From the NCBI RefSeq assembly GCF_030649675.1, contig NZ_JAUTDR010000001.1, positions 1 through 64,000 of the forward strand: DNA of 64,000 nucleotides, given 5' to 3'. This DNA is from Haliea sp. E1-2-M8. Its GTDB lineage: Bacteria; Pseudomonadota; Gammaproteobacteria; Pseudomonadales; Halieaceae. The notes beneath the pieces were generated by a model. It was not told where the DNA came from. It saw only the letters and a list, made by a program, of their open reading frames with translations, and did no database searches. The position numbers and the translations under genes were made by a program. This document shows, piece by piece, positions 1-10,595 of the stretch (its first letter is position 1; each line of letters begins with the position of its first letter).

Positions 1-113
1 AACTCCTCGTCATGGGGTGGATATGAAGCAGTATAAACTATGTTTCGATATTTATGTGTTTAAATACTAGTCTCCGGACTCCTCAAAATTGCAAAGACAG
101 GCAGCACAATAAC

Positions 114-1346
114 GTGACGACTTGCCCCTTCAGCAGCAGCTTGCTGCATCTCGACAACTTCACCCACGGCACCCCGCGTGAGGCCATCGCCCAGTTGCGT
201 GCTGAGCAGCGTATTGCCTGGCAGGAAGACGAATTCGCAGCCGGCGGCCACTGGCTGGTGTTGCACAAGCCGGATATCGACGCGGTCCTGCGCGACCCCG
301 CCACGTTCTCCAGCAGCTATGGTCCGCTGCTGGAGGATTTCCCCGAGGAGCTGCTGGCACTGCAGCGCCAGGCCATGACCTTCCTCGACCCGCCGGAGCA
401 CCGCTCCAGGCGTGCCCTGGTGGATTACGCCTTCCGCCCGGGTGTGCTGGAAGCGCGCCGCGCAATGATGCAGGCCAAAGTCAGCGCCATCATTGACGCG
501 ATTATCGACCGCGGTGAGTGCGAATTTGTCAGCGACGTCGCCATGCACCTGCCGATCCATGTGATGTTTACCCTGCTCGGCGTGCCCGAGGAGGACTACG
601 CCTACCTGGTGCCAACGATCAACACGGTAACCCTGGCCAACGACCCCGACTATGCCGGCAGCCGCGAGGAGGGCTGGACGGCCTCGGCGCAGATGGTGGG
701 CTGGGCCGCGTCATTCGCCAGCAAACGGCGCCAGCAGCCCGCCGCCAACGACATGACCAACGAACTGCTCAGCGCCGAGATTGACGGGCGTCGGCTCAGC
801 GACGAGGAATACGGGGTTATCTTCCAGGGCCTGATGATCGGCGGCACGGAAACCACGCGCAACACCCTGTCCTGGCTGGTCTACGAACTGATTCACCACC
901 CCCGGCAACTGGCGCTGCTGCAGGCCAACCCGGACCTCGTGCCCGCCGCCGTGGAAGAAATCCTGCGCTACCGCAATACCGTGGTCTACACCCGCCGCAC
1001 GGCGATGCGCGATGTAGAGCTCGCCGGGGAGCAGATCAAGCAGGGGAGCAAGGTGGTCTGCCTGCTGGCCTCTGTCAACCGGGACCCCGCCTGCTTCGAC
1101 AACCCCGACAGCTTTGACATCACCCGCGATCCGGCGCAGACCCGGCGCCAGATGCGCACCTTTGGCTTTGGTGTGCATGTCTGCCCTGGCCAGCACCAGG
1201 CGCGGATGAACCTGGACATGATGACGCGTGAAATCCTCGCGCGCATGGATGACCTGCGCCTGCTGGAGGAACCGACCCACTTCCGTTCCAACTTCATGGA
1301 CGGCTTCAAGCGCATGCCGCTGGCGTTCACCCGCGGCGGGGAATGA
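114..1346 (+). CDS. cytochrome P450
   Basis: Heme-thiolate monooxygenase of the soluble bacterial class, needing a ferredoxin/reductase partner that is not in this window. The I-helix oxygen-activation motif GGTETT, the K-helix ExxR (EEILRYR) and the heme-binding loop FGFGVHVCPG with its cysteine ligand are all present, so it should be catalytically intact. With the GTG start at 114 the protein is about 410 aa, normal for the family. An in-frame ATG at 54 would add 20 residues encoded by AT-richer DNA that look unlike the family, so 114 is preferred; neither start has a strong ribosome-binding site. The substrate cannot be read from sequence; a hydroxylase for fatty acid, terpene or sterol-type compounds is only a guess. 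It converges with the YheV-like gene 3 bp downstream. Confidence 0.93.
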   Translation: MTTCPFSSSLLHLDNFTHGTPREAIAQLRAEQRIAWQEDEFAAGGHWLVLHKPDIDAVLRDPATFSSSYGPLLEDFPEELLALQRQAMTFLDPPEHRSRRALVDYAFRPGVLEARRAMMQAKVSAIIDAIIDRGECEFVSDVAMHLPIHVMFTLLGVPEEDYAYLVPTINTVTLANDPDYAGSREEGWTASAQMVGWAASFASKRRQQPAANDMTNELLSAEIDGRRLSDEEYGVIFQGLMIGGTETTRNTLSWLVYELIHHPRQLALLQANPDLVPAAVEEILRYRNTVVYTRRTAMRDVELAGEQIKQGSKVVCLLASVNRDPACFDNPDSFDITRDPAQTRRQMRTFGFGVHVCPGQHQARMNLDMMTREILARMDDLRLLEEPTHFRSNFMDGFKRMPLAFTRGGE

Positions 1347-1349
1347 GCC

Positions 1350-1634
1350 TCAGTCCTTCGGTTTCGGCGGCGGCGGCGGCTCCAGGATACGCACCACGTC
1401 GGCCGCTGTTTCCACCCGGCGGGCAGCGGGTCGGCTGACCCGGGTGGCGGGCTCTGCCGTTGCGGAGAGCTTGTCCTTCGGGCGCGGATCACTGAAGCCG
1501 CAGACCACGCACTCGCGCAAATCCGTCTCGCGATCCACCACGATGGTGTCCATGGCGCTGCAGCGGGGACACACCGCACCGGCAATGAAGCGCCTGCTCG
1601 GCGGTGATTTTGGCGTATTGTCTTCCGGTGCCAT
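1350..1634 (-). CDS. YheV-like zinc-ribbon protein
   Basis: A 94-aa protein with two cysteine pairs, CPRC near residue 22 and CVVC near residue 42, in the spacing of a zinc ribbon; this resembles the YheV/DUF2387 family of putative metal-binding proteins of unknown function. The C-terminal half is low-complexity and ends in a run of prolines followed by KPKD. It is divergent from the carbonic anhydrase gene and convergent with the P450. Family assignment rests on length and cysteine pattern; the role is unknown. Confidence 0.75.
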   Translation of the reverse strand: MAPEDNTPKSPPSRRFIAGAVCPRCSAMDTIVVDRETDLRECVVCGFSDPRPKDKLSATAEPATRVSRPAARRVETAADVVRILEPPPPPKPKD

Positions 1635-1695
1635 CGGCTATTGGCCAGTTGGGGTGAAGGCCGTTATTGTAGCAGGATCAGACAGGGAGCCCCGT

Positions 1696-2256
1696 ATGCA
1701 GCATTACACCGCAACCAGCGTTCGCAGCTTTGATGGCATTCGGCCAGTAATGGGGCAGCGGGTGCTGGTAGACCCCAGCGCCGTGGTGCTGGGAGACGTC
1801 GAACTGGGAGACGATGCCTCGGTCTGGCCCCAGGCCGTGATCCGCGGTGATATGCACCGCATCCGTATCGGTGCCCGCACCAGCGTGCAGGACGGCAGCG
1901 TGCTGCATATTACCCACGCCGGCCCCTTTAACCCGGAGGGCTGGCCGCTACTGATCGGGGCGGAGGTCACCATCGGGCACAACGCCACCCTGCACGGCTG
2001 CAGCGTTGGCCACCGGGTGCTGGTGGGCATGGGTGCCACCATCATGGACGGTGCAGTGGTAGAGGACGAAGTCGTGATCGGGGCCTGCGCCCTGGTGACG
2101 CCCGGGAAAATACTGCGCAGCGGCCATCTCTACGCGGGCAGCCCGGCCCGGGAAGTGCGCCCGCTGACCCCGGCGGAGCGCGACTATTTCAGTTACAGCG
2201 CGACCAATTATGTCCGCCTCAAAGACCGCCATCTGGCGGAGCTGGAGCCGGGGTAG
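1696..2256 (+). CDS. gamma-class carbonic anhydrase family protein
   Basis: A 186-aa left-handed beta-helix protein (YrdA/CaiE-like hexapeptide repeats, visible as recurring [LIV]GxxxxV units). The residues expected to bind the catalytic metal are present: a histidine in LHITHAG and the pair in IGHNATLHGC. Members are trimeric, cytoplasmic and annotated as gamma-carbonic anhydrases, although many have not been shown to hydrate CO2. The ATG at 1696 is chosen because AGGGAG lies 7 bases upstream; the open frame continues upstream without family similarity. In E. coli yrdA is also near aroE and tsaC, and the same neighbourhood is seen here, with aroE converging 27 bp downstream. Confidence 0.88.
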   Translation: MQHYTATSVRSFDGIRPVMGQRVLVDPSAVVLGDVELGDDASVWPQAVIRGDMHRIRIGARTSVQDGSVLHITHAGPFNPEGWPLLIGAEVTIGHNATLHGCSVGHRVLVGMGATIMDGAVVEDEVVIGACALVTPGKILRSGHLYAGSPAREVRPLTPAERDYFSYSATNYVRLKDRHLAELEPG

Positions 2257-2283
2257 TGTCTTGTCACCGAAGGTGACATGACA

Positions 2284-4106
<1,823 letters not shown>

Positions 4107-4664
4107 TCAGGATCGCAGCACCTGATCAGTGAGCAGGTCGCGAATAATGGTGGGCCTGCTGGCGCCCCCGAGCGCACCGGGCAACACTGCATCGAGCTGG
4201 CCGTGGAAGTAGCGCTGCACCTGGAACTGCGCGGTGGCGGGTTGGCTGCCGGCCGGGTTGGCGGAGGTCGAGACCAGCGCACCACCCCAGGCTCGGCACA
4301 GGGCAGCGACCAATTTGTGAGCACTTACTCTCACCGCGACCTTTGTATTTCCGCCATGAATCCAGGGAGGCACGCGGTCATGGTGGGGCACAAGCCAGGT
4401 CGAGGGCCCGGGCCAGGACAATGCGAGCTTGCTGCGCTGGACTTCGGTGAGCCCCTCCAGCAGGGGGGCAAGCTGATCGATGTCCGCCGCTACCAGAATC
4501 AATCCCTTTTCTACCGGGCGCTGCTTGAGGTACAGCAGGCGCGTTACGGCATCGGGATTGTCGGGGTCGCAACTCAGGCCCCAGACAGCCTCGGTCGGGC
4601 AGGCGATAACGCCGCCTTCGGCCAGGGCGTGTACCGCGGCACGCAGTTGCAGGGTGGAAGCCAA
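4107..4664 (-). CDS. tsaC: threonylcarbamoyl-AMP synthase
   Basis: YrdC/Sua5-family enzyme making threonylcarbamoyl-AMP from threonine, bicarbonate and ATP, the first step in t6A37 modification of ANN-decoding tRNAs. The 185-aa single-domain form lacks the Sua5 extension. Motifs CPTEAVWGL, KQRPVEKGL and STSANPAG match the family. The start is a TTG two bases after the purE stop, so translation is probably coupled to purE. It lies between purE and hemF in a minus-strand run that also holds dprA. Confidence 0.94.
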   Translation of the reverse strand: MASTLQLRAAVHALAEGGVIACPTEAVWGLSCDPDNPDAVTRLLYLKQRPVEKGLILVAADIDQLAPLLEGLTEVQRSKLALSWPGPSTWLVPHHDRVPPWIHGGNTKVAVRVSAHKLVAALCRAWGGALVSTSANPAGSQPATAQFQVQRYFHGQLDAVLPGALGGASRPTIIRDLLTDQVLRS

Positions 4665-4666
4665 AC

Positions 4667-5170
4667 TCAGCTCCGCAGGGATTCCTGCAGGGCCTCGTCC
4701 TTGACCCGGATCGCCTCGGCATTGGCCGCGCGCTCTTCCCGCAGCCGGCGCTCGAGGTCCGGGTCTGCAACCGCAAGTATCTGCGCCGCCAGGTAGGCGG
4801 CATTCTTTGCCCCCGCCTTGCCGATGGCGACCGAGGCCACCGGAATCCCCGCGGGCATCTGCACCGTGGACAGCAGGGCGTCGAGACCGTCCAGGGAGGA
4901 ATTCATCGGCACACCGATAACCGGCTTGACCGTAGTGGCGGACACCGCGCCCGCCAGATGAGCGGCCATACCTGCCGCGGCGATAAACACCGCGCAGCCT
5001 CGCGCCTCGGCATCCTTGATGAACGCCTTGGTTACTTCAGGGGTACGGTGAGCGGAGGTGATACGCGCCTCGAAGGGAATGCCAAAAGACCGGAGTACGG
5101 CAAAGCTGGCTTCCATGACGGGCAGGTCCGAATCCGATCCCATGACGATGGCGACAAAGGGTTTGCTCAT
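4667..5170 (-). CDS. purE: N5-carboxyaminoimidazole ribonucleotide mutase
   Basis: Class I PurE of de novo purine synthesis, converting N5-CAIR to CAIR. The 167-aa length and motifs [16 protein letters not shown] and [10 protein letters not shown] identify it, and the internal [14 protein letters not shown] helix is also typical. Class I PurE needs PurK to make its substrate; purK, often the next gene, is not here, where tsaC follows directly instead. purK is expected elsewhere on the chromosome. Confidence 0.96.
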   Translation of the reverse strand: MSKPFVAIVMGSDSDLPVMEASFAVLRSFGIPFEARITSAHRTPEVTKAFIKDAEARGCAVFIAAAGMAAHLAGAVSATTVKPVIGVPMNSSLDGLDALLSTVQMPAGIPVASVAIGKAGAKNAAYLAAQILAVADPDLERRLREERAANAEAIRVKDEALQESLRS

Positions 5171-5242
5171 GGCTGGCTCCTGTTGCGCGACGCGCAGTGG
5201 CTGAAAGAGCGCGAAATTTACCGGCTTGGCCCGCCCATGGCA

Positions 5243-5270
5243 AGCTCGGGGCGCGCAGCTCGGGGCGCGC
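5243..5270. repeat. 14-bp tandem duplication
   Basis: Two exact copies of AGCTCGGGGCGCGC (5243-5256 and 5257-5270) followed by a partial third (AGCCCGG) lie in the short gap between dprA and purE. It contains no gene and looks like a replication-slippage duplication; it could form GC-rich structure in the purE leader. No function is claimed. Confidence 0.8.
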
Positions 5271-5278
5271 AGCCCGGT

Positions 5279-6391
5279 TCAGCGGCGGATGTAGCCGCCG
5301 CCGTGGCGGACGATACTCCGCTCGAGCTCAAGCGAGGACAGCGCCGCCAGGACTTCGGCCACGGTCCGGCCCGAAGCTGCCACCAGAGCTTCCACCGTCA
5401 CCACCTCAAAGCCCACCAGGGGCAGGAGCCAGGACCGGGAGGTACCGGCCGCGGTGGTCTCCCGGGGGGCAGGTGCGAGTTCCAGCTGGCATTGAAACAG
5501 CGCGCCCAGCTCCGCCAGGATGTCGTCAATGCTCTCGACCATGGCGGCGCCGTCACGCAGCAGGCGCAGGCAGCCGCGGCCTCCGGCGTGGCCGGGAAAC
5601 CAGGGCACGGCAAAGACTTCCCGGCCCTGTTCCAGGGCCGTACCCGCAGTGATCAGCGAGCCGCTGGGCACGGCCGCCTCCACCACCAGCACACCGAGCG
5701 CGAGCCCGCTGATGATCCGGTTGCGGGCGGGAAAGTGCTCGGGCAGCGCCGGGGTCAGGGGCGCGAATTCGCTGACCAGGCAACCCTTTTCCAGCAGCTG
5801 CCGGGCCAGGCCGTCGTGGCGTCGCGGGTAGATGGTGTCGACCCCGGTGGCCATCACCGCAACGCTGGTGCCCCCCGCTTCGAGCGCGCCGCGATGGGCA
5901 GCGCCGTCGATGCCCAGCGCCAGACCGCTGGTGACAGCCAGACCAACCCGGACCGCAGCAGCGGCCAGTTCCTGCGCAAAGCGGATGCCGGGGGGACTGG
6001 CCTTGCGACTGCCCACCATGGCGAGCTGGGGCGCCTGCAACAGACCGGCATTGCCGCGCAGATACAGCAGGGGCGGAGGATCGTGGATAGCCGCCAGCAG
6101 CAGCGGGTAATCCGGGGCACCGAGGGCGATTACGCGGCCATCAACGGCGAGCAAGGCATCGACCTGGCGGTCGATGTCCCGTGGCGCGTCGGGGTGTCGG
6201 CCGCGACGGCGGGCAGTGGCCAGATCCGCCCGCGCACCTGCGCCGGCACCGGCCTCGCCCAGGGCCCGGGGCTCTGCCTGCCACAGCGCTTCGGGGGAGC
6301 CAAAGTGCTGCAGCAGGCGCCGCAGTTGGGACTTCTCGAGACGGGGAAGGCTGTGCAACAACAGGCACAGCCGGGCGTGGGCGGCATCCAT
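5279..6391 (-). CDS. dprA: DNA processing protein, natural transformation
   Basis: DprA/Smf loads RecA on incoming single-stranded DNA during transformation. The 370-aa protein has an N-terminal helix-hairpin region, the Rossmann-like core with GSRKASPPG, SGLALGIDGAAH and the conserved FPARNRIISGL segment near the middle, and a C-terminal winged-helix domain (last about 70 residues). It is intact in all conserved blocks. It lies downstream of the LysM gene, as in Pseudomonas. Presence of dprA alone does not prove competence, because it is widely conserved. Confidence 0.96.
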   Translation of the reverse strand: MDAAHARLCLLLHSLPRLEKSQLRRLLQHFGSPEALWQAEPRALGEAGAGAGARADLATARRRGRHPDAPRDIDRQVDALLAVDGRVIALGAPDYPLLLAAIHDPPPLLYLRGNAGLLQAPQLAMVGSRKASPPGIRFAQELAAAAVRVGLAVTSGLALGIDGAAHRGALEAGGTSVAVMATGVDTIYPRRHDGLARQLLEKGCLVSEFAPLTPALPEHFPARNRIISGLALGVLVVEAAVPSGSLITAGTALEQGREVFAVPWFPGHAGGRGCLRLLRDGAAMVESIDDILAELGALFQCQLELAPAPRETTAAGTSRSWLLPLVGFEVVTVEALVAASGRTVAEVLAALSSLELERSIVRHGGGYIRR

Positions 6392-6466
6392 ACATCATCC
6401 TTGACGTCATGTCTGTTCCGTTTACGTTGTGCAGGCAACGGCCGTTCCGTGGCCGCCGCGGTCCTG

Positions 6467-7501
6467 TCAGGGGTTCTTTACCTTGTCCAGCACCTTGAGT
6501 GGACGGCTGGCTCTCAACACCAGCCCGTAGCTGGCTTTCTCGAATACCTCGAATATCATCATCAGGCCGGCGCGGGTATCTGGCAGCGTCACGTTCTGAC
6601 GTGCAACCTGGTCGAAGACGACCTCACCGGCCTGGTAGATGGCCAGCACATGGCCAACTTCGAAGCCCTCGCGCTCACCGCGGTTCAGCACCACGATATT
6701 GCCCGGGCCAATCTGGTTGACACCGCCGTCCACCGCAATCATCAAGCCGCCGCTGACCTCCACCGCCGGTGCCCGGGGCTGGAACGTCGCATCCAGGACC
6801 CGCTCCCTCTCGGGCAGCAGACGATCCGCAATCCGCACCTCCTCGGTCACCCGGGTGACGTTGAGCTCGGTGACTTCATCGCGATTGCTGCTGACGAGTC
6901 GTGCATTGCCGATGTCCATGGCCTGGTAGCCGAGCAGCTCACTGGTTACCGGATCGCGGTAGGTGTCCCCGGCCCGGAAAATACCATAGCTGCGCTCTCC
7001 ATCGGGGAACGGCCCGCGGCCAAAAACGCGGTCACCGGGAGCGGCGATCAGGCGACCCTGGTCGCCTGCCACTACATAGGCTGAATTGTTCAACTCCTCG
7101 GCCGCGAGGATCCGGTGACGCTTGAGGAAGGAGCCGATCTGGTCCAGCGGAATCACGGGAATGGCCAGGTCCAGGGAGCTGACCCGCATGCCGGGCTCGA
7201 GCTTGACGTCCCGCCCGCGGCGCACCCCCAGGCGCGGCTGACCGTCGACCCAGGTAAGGTACAGTTCATCGCCGGGATAGATCAGGTGGGGATTGTCTAT
7301 CTGCGGGTTGACGTCCCAGAGTTCTGGCCAGCGCCAGGGCTCGCGCAGATACATGCCGGAAATGCCCCAGAGCGTGTCGCCCTGCTTGACGACATAGGTA
7401 TCCGGGACATCCTCATTGAGCTCTACGGCAGCCTGCAGCCAGGAACTGAGCAGCAAGCTCACAACTAATACCAGGTAAACCGAAAAAGACTTCGCTCTCA
7501 T
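6467..7501 (-). CDS. LysM peptidoglycan-binding exported protein
   Basis: Exported 344-aa protein. Residues 1 to about 24 form a signal peptide with a long hydrophobic core (VYLVLVVSLLLSSWLQA). A single LysM domain follows at about residues 35-85 (YVVKQGDTLWGISG to GDELYLTW), predicted to bind peptidoglycan glycan chains. The remaining 250 residues have no domain I can name. The frame stays open upstream to 7660, but the ATG at 7501 gives the signal peptide directly and is preferred. It is divergent from def and upstream of dprA, the standard Pseudomonas-type arrangement. Confidence 0.9.
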   Translation of the reverse strand: MRAKSFSVYLVLVVSLLLSSWLQAAVELNEDVPDTYVVKQGDTLWGISGMYLREPWRWPELWDVNPQIDNPHLIYPGDELYLTWVDGQPRLGVRRGRDVKLEPGMRVSSLDLAIPVIPLDQIGSFLKRHRILAAEELNNSAYVVAGDQGRLIAAPGDRVFGRGPFPDGERSYGIFRAGDTYRDPVTSELLGYQAMDIGNARLVSSNRDEVTELNVTRVTEEVRIADRLLPERERVLDATFQPRAPAVEVSGGLMIAVDGGVNQIGPGNIVVLNRGEREGFEVGHVLAIYQAGEVVFDQVARQNVTLPDTRAGLMMIFEVFEKASYGLVLRASRPLKVLDKVKNP

Positions 7502-7595
7502 GATTCCGTCCAGCCTGCCCCTAAAATCGCCCGCCGGCCAAACCCGCTCCAGCGGCCTCCCCGTGCAGACAAGTGCGCAGCCAATGGACCAGCGC

Positions 7596-7625
7596 TGGGC
7601 ACTACCTTGCCAGCAGTTATATAAT
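7596..7625 (+). promoter_or_regulatory. candidate sigma-70 promoter for def-fmt-rsmB
   Basis: A perfect -10 TATAAT at 7620-7625 with a weaker -35 (TGGGCA, 4 of 6) at 7596-7601, spacing 18, about 90 bp upstream of def. The -10 is convincing; the -35 is not strong. Confidence 0.45.
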
Positions 7626-7716
7626 AGCCACAGTTTGCGGTGGGCATTGGCCCGTGGCAAGCCCCAATGTGACTAATTCACCATCGGCCGGCAGAGCCCT
7701 GAAGGCAGCTAACATC

Positions 7717-8223
7717 ATGGCAGTACTCGACATTCTCGAATTTCCCGACCCCCGACTGCGCACCCGGGCAGCGCCGGTGGAAACGGTCACGGACGCCACC
7801 CGCGCGTTGATCGACGACATGTTTGCGACCATGTATGCGGCGCCGGGAATCGGACTCGCGGCCACCCAGGTCAACGTCCACCAGCGGCTGCTGGTGATAG
7901 ACATCAGCGAAGATCACAGCGAACCGCTGGTCTTCATCAATCCCGAAATCACCGTCCTCGACCCCGCTCTCGGCGAATATGACGAGGGCTGCCTCTCCGT
8001 ACCGGGTTTTTATGAGACCGTGGAGCGGCCGCAGCAGATCTCGGTCACCGCGCTGGACCGCAACGGCGAACCCTTCGACCGCGAACTGCAGGGTCTGCTG
8101 GCGATCTGCCTGCAGCATGAAGTCGACCACCTCGACGGCAAACTGTTCGTGGACTACATTTCCCCGCTCAAGCGCCAGCGCATCCGCAGGAAGCTGGAGA
8201 AAGAACAGCGGCGCCAGGCCTGA
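7717..8223 (+). CDS. def: peptide deformylase
   Basis: Metal-dependent removal of the N-formyl group from nascent proteins. The 168-aa protein has all three motifs: [13 protein letters not shown] (cysteine metal ligand) and QHEVDHLDG (two histidine ligands and catalytic glutamate). The ATG at 7717 gives the family-typical N-terminus [15 protein letters not shown]; the upstream extension in the same frame is not conserved. fmt begins at the next codon, so the formylation and deformylation enzymes are co-transcribed. Confidence 0.97.
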   Translation: MAVLDILEFPDPRLRTRAAPVETVTDATRALIDDMFATMYAAPGIGLAATQVNVHQRLLVIDISEDHSEPLVFINPEITVLDPALGEYDEGCLSVPGFYETVERPQQISVTALDRNGEPFDRELQGLLAICLQHEVDHLDGKLFVDYISPLKRQRIRRKLEKEQRRQA

Positions 8224-9210
8224 GTGGTGGCCATTGACCCGTTACGCCTTGTTTTTGCCGGCACCCCCGACTTTGCCGCCAGCCACCTCCGGGCCCTGCT
8301 GACCAGCCGCCACGAGATCATCGCGGCCTACACCCAGCCGGACCGCCCCGCCGGGCGCGGCAAAAAGCTGCACGCCAGCCCGGTCAAGGAGCTGGCCCTG
8401 GGGGCCGGAATCCCGGTATTGCAGCCGGCCAGGCTGCGCGACGCCGAAGCCCAGGCCGAGCTTGCGGCATTGCGGGCTGATGCCATGGTGGTGGTCGCCT
8501 ACGGCCTGATCCTGCCCCAGCCTGTGCTGGATGCTCCGCGCCTGGGCTGTATCAACGTCCACGCCTCGTTGCTGCCGCGCTGGCGCGGCGCGGCGCCCAT
8601 TCAGCGGGCAATCGAAGCGGGGGACAGCGCCACCGGTATCACCATCATGCAGATGGACGCGGGGCTGGACACCGGTGCCATGCTGGCGCGGGAGAGCCTG
8701 CCGATCACGCCCGGCACCAGCGCCGGCACGCTCCACGACCAACTCGCCGAGCTGGGGCCGCCGCTGTTGCTGCGGGTACTCGACAGCCTGCCTGCGTACC
8801 TCGAAGCCGCGACGCCGCAGGATGACGCCGGCGCCACCTACGCCCACAAGATTGACAAGTCCGAAGCGGCCCTGGACTGGAACCGCGGCGCAGCGGAGCT
8901 GGCCAGGGCGGTCGCCGCCTTCAACCCGTTCCCGGTCTGCTACGGCATGCTCGCGGGGGAGCGGGTGCGGATCTGGCAGGCGAGCGCGGAAAGCCCGACC
9001 GCTGCGGCGGGCAGGGCTGGCCCGGGCACGGTCATCAGCGCCGATCGCGACGGCATTCTGGTCGCCTGTGGCGAGGGGGCCCTGCGTATTCGGCAGTTGC
9101 AGTTGCCGGGCGGCAGGGCCCTGCCCGCAACCGACATTCTCAATGCCCGGGGTGCCCTGTTCGCACCCGGCAGCCGATTCGAGCCCGGCACCCCTCGGGA
9201 TGCCCACTGA
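8224..9210 (+). CDS. fmt: methionyl-tRNA formyltransferase
   Basis: Transfers a formyl group from 10-formyl-THF to initiator Met-tRNA. The 328-aa protein begins with FAGTPDFAA after a short leader and has the catalytic segment INVHASLLPRWRGAAPIQ and the aspartate-bearing MDAGLDTGAML. The C-terminal OB-fold domain is complete. Two consecutive GTG codons at 8224 and 8227 could both start it. It abuts def and overlaps rsmB by one base (TGATG). Confidence 0.97.
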   Translation: MVAIDPLRLVFAGTPDFAASHLRALLTSRHEIIAAYTQPDRPAGRGKKLHASPVKELALGAGIPVLQPARLRDAEAQAELAALRADAMVVVAYGLILPQPVLDAPRLGCINVHASLLPRWRGAAPIQRAIEAGDSATGITIMQMDAGLDTGAMLARESLPITPGTSAGTLHDQLAELGPPLLLRVLDSLPAYLEAATPQDDAGATYAHKIDKSEAALDWNRGAAELARAVAAFNPFPVCYGMLAGERVRIWQASAESPTAAAGRAGPGTVISADRDGILVACGEGALRIRQLQLPGGRALPATDILNARGALFAPGSRFEPGTPRDAH

Positions 9211-10499
9211 TGGCCACCGATACGCGCGCGGCGGCAGCCCTCGCAATCGCCGGCGTACTGGAGGGCGGGTCCCTGAACCAGCTGCTGCCGGCCGCATTGG
9301 AAACCGTTGGCGCGCGGGACCGCGGGCTGCTGCAACAGCTTTGCTACGGAACCCTGCGCTATTACCCCCGGCTGCAACCGCAGCTACAGCAGCTGCTGAG
9401 CAAGCCGCTGAAGAATCGCGACCGGGACATCGAGGCGCTGCTGCTGCTGGGCCTGTACCAGCTGGAGGAAACCCGGGTGCCGGACCACGCCGCGGTGGCC
9501 GCCACCGTCGCCGCCACCAGGGCCTTGAACAAGGTGTGGGCCAAAGGGCTGTGCAACGCGGTGCTGCGCAGCTACCTGCGGCAGCGGGAAGAGCTGGTCC
9601 GAAAGCTGTCTCCCGCCGCTGTTGCGGCACACCCGGACTGGCTGTTTGAAGCCCTGCAGCGGGACTGGCCGGAGCAGGCTGCAGCCATCATGGCGGCGAA
9701 CAACGAGCAGCCGCCGATGGTCCTCAGGGTCAACCGCCGGCACGGCAGCCGCGAGGCCTATCTGGAAACACTGGCGGCAGCAGACATTGCGGCCACGGCG
9801 GGGCAGCTGGCGCCGGAGGCGATCTACCTGCAGCAACCGGTGGATGTCGCGGCCTTGCCGGGTTTCGCCGCGGGCTGGGCCAGCGTGCAGGATGAAGCTG
9901 CGCAACTGGCGGCACATCTGCTGGGCGCCCGGGCCGGCGAGCGGGTGCTGGACGCCTGTGCCGCCCCCGGTGGCAAGGCCTGCCACCTGCTGGAACTGGA
10001 GCCTGCGATCGCCCTGACAGCAATGGATGTCGATGCCTCGCGGCTGCAGCGGGTTCGCGACAACCTGCAGCGGCTGACACTGCAGGCAGAGGTACTGCAG
10101 GGCAATGCCGCCGCACCGCCCGCACCCCTGCAGGAGCAGCGGTTTGACCGGATTCTGGTGGATGCACCCTGTTCCGCCAGCGGCGTCATCCGCCGCCATC
10201 CGGACGTAAAGCTGCTGCGCCGGGAGGATGACATCGCCGCGTTGGCAGCACAGCAGCAGTGGATTCTGCAGGGCCTCTGGCCCCTGTTGCGGCCCGGAGG
10301 CTCTCTGCTCTACGTCACCTGCTCGGTGCTGGAGGCAGAGAACAGCGCGGTGGTGCAGCGTTTTCTCGCCGCCACCGGGGACGCTGCCCTGGAGCCCGTT
10401 GCGCTACCCGGCGAGCAGCGCACACACGGCGTACAATTGCTGCCTGCGAGCGGGGGGCCGGACGGGCTGTTTTTCAGCCTGCTGCAACGGCGCCGCTGA
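9210..10499 (+). CDS. rsmB: 16S rRNA m5C967 methyltransferase
   Basis: SAM-dependent methylation of cytosine 967 of 16S rRNA. The 429-aa protein has an N-terminal NusB-like helical RNA-binding domain (about residues 1-140) and a C-terminal Rossmann methyltransferase with SAM loop DACAAPGGKA and both active-site cysteines in DAPCSASG and VTCSV. Its start overlaps the fmt stop. The def-fmt-rsmB-trkA order is conserved in gammaproteobacteria. Confidence 0.96.
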   Translation: MATDTRAAAALAIAGVLEGGSLNQLLPAALETVGARDRGLLQQLCYGTLRYYPRLQPQLQQLLSKPLKNRDRDIEALLLLGLYQLEETRVPDHAAVAATVAATRALNKVWAKGLCNAVLRSYLRQREELVRKLSPAAVAAHPDWLFEALQRDWPEQAAAIMAANNEQPPMVLRVNRRHGSREAYLETLAAADIAATAGQLAPEAIYLQQPVDVAALPGFAAGWASVQDEAAQLAAHLLGARAGERVLDACAAPGGKACHLLELEPAIALTAMDVDASRLQRVRDNLQRLTLQAEVLQGNAAAPPAPLQEQRFDRILVDAPCSASGVIRRHPDVKLLRREDDIAALAAQQQWILQGLWPLLRPGGSLLYVTCSVLEAENSAVVQRFLAATGDAALEPVALPGEQRTHGVQLLPASGGPDGLFFSLLQRRR

Positions 10500-10595
10500 G
10501 GCCAGCCGCGCAGTGCACTATTTCGCGTACCGCCACTTACATTCCCGCGGCCTTTTCATTAAGGTGCAGGAAATCTCAGGGGAAGCACCCCAGCA

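Noticed and set aside
1228-1695. N-terminal extension of the carbonic anhydrase frame
   Set aside because: It overlaps the P450 end and the YheV-like gene, is Arg/Ser-rich shadow sequence, and the ATG at 1696 has a good ribosome-binding site.
4958-7084. A 708-codon plus-strand frame across purE, dprA and the LysM gene
   Set aside because: It runs antisense to three well-identified genes and has no domain; codon mirror of high-GC coding DNA.
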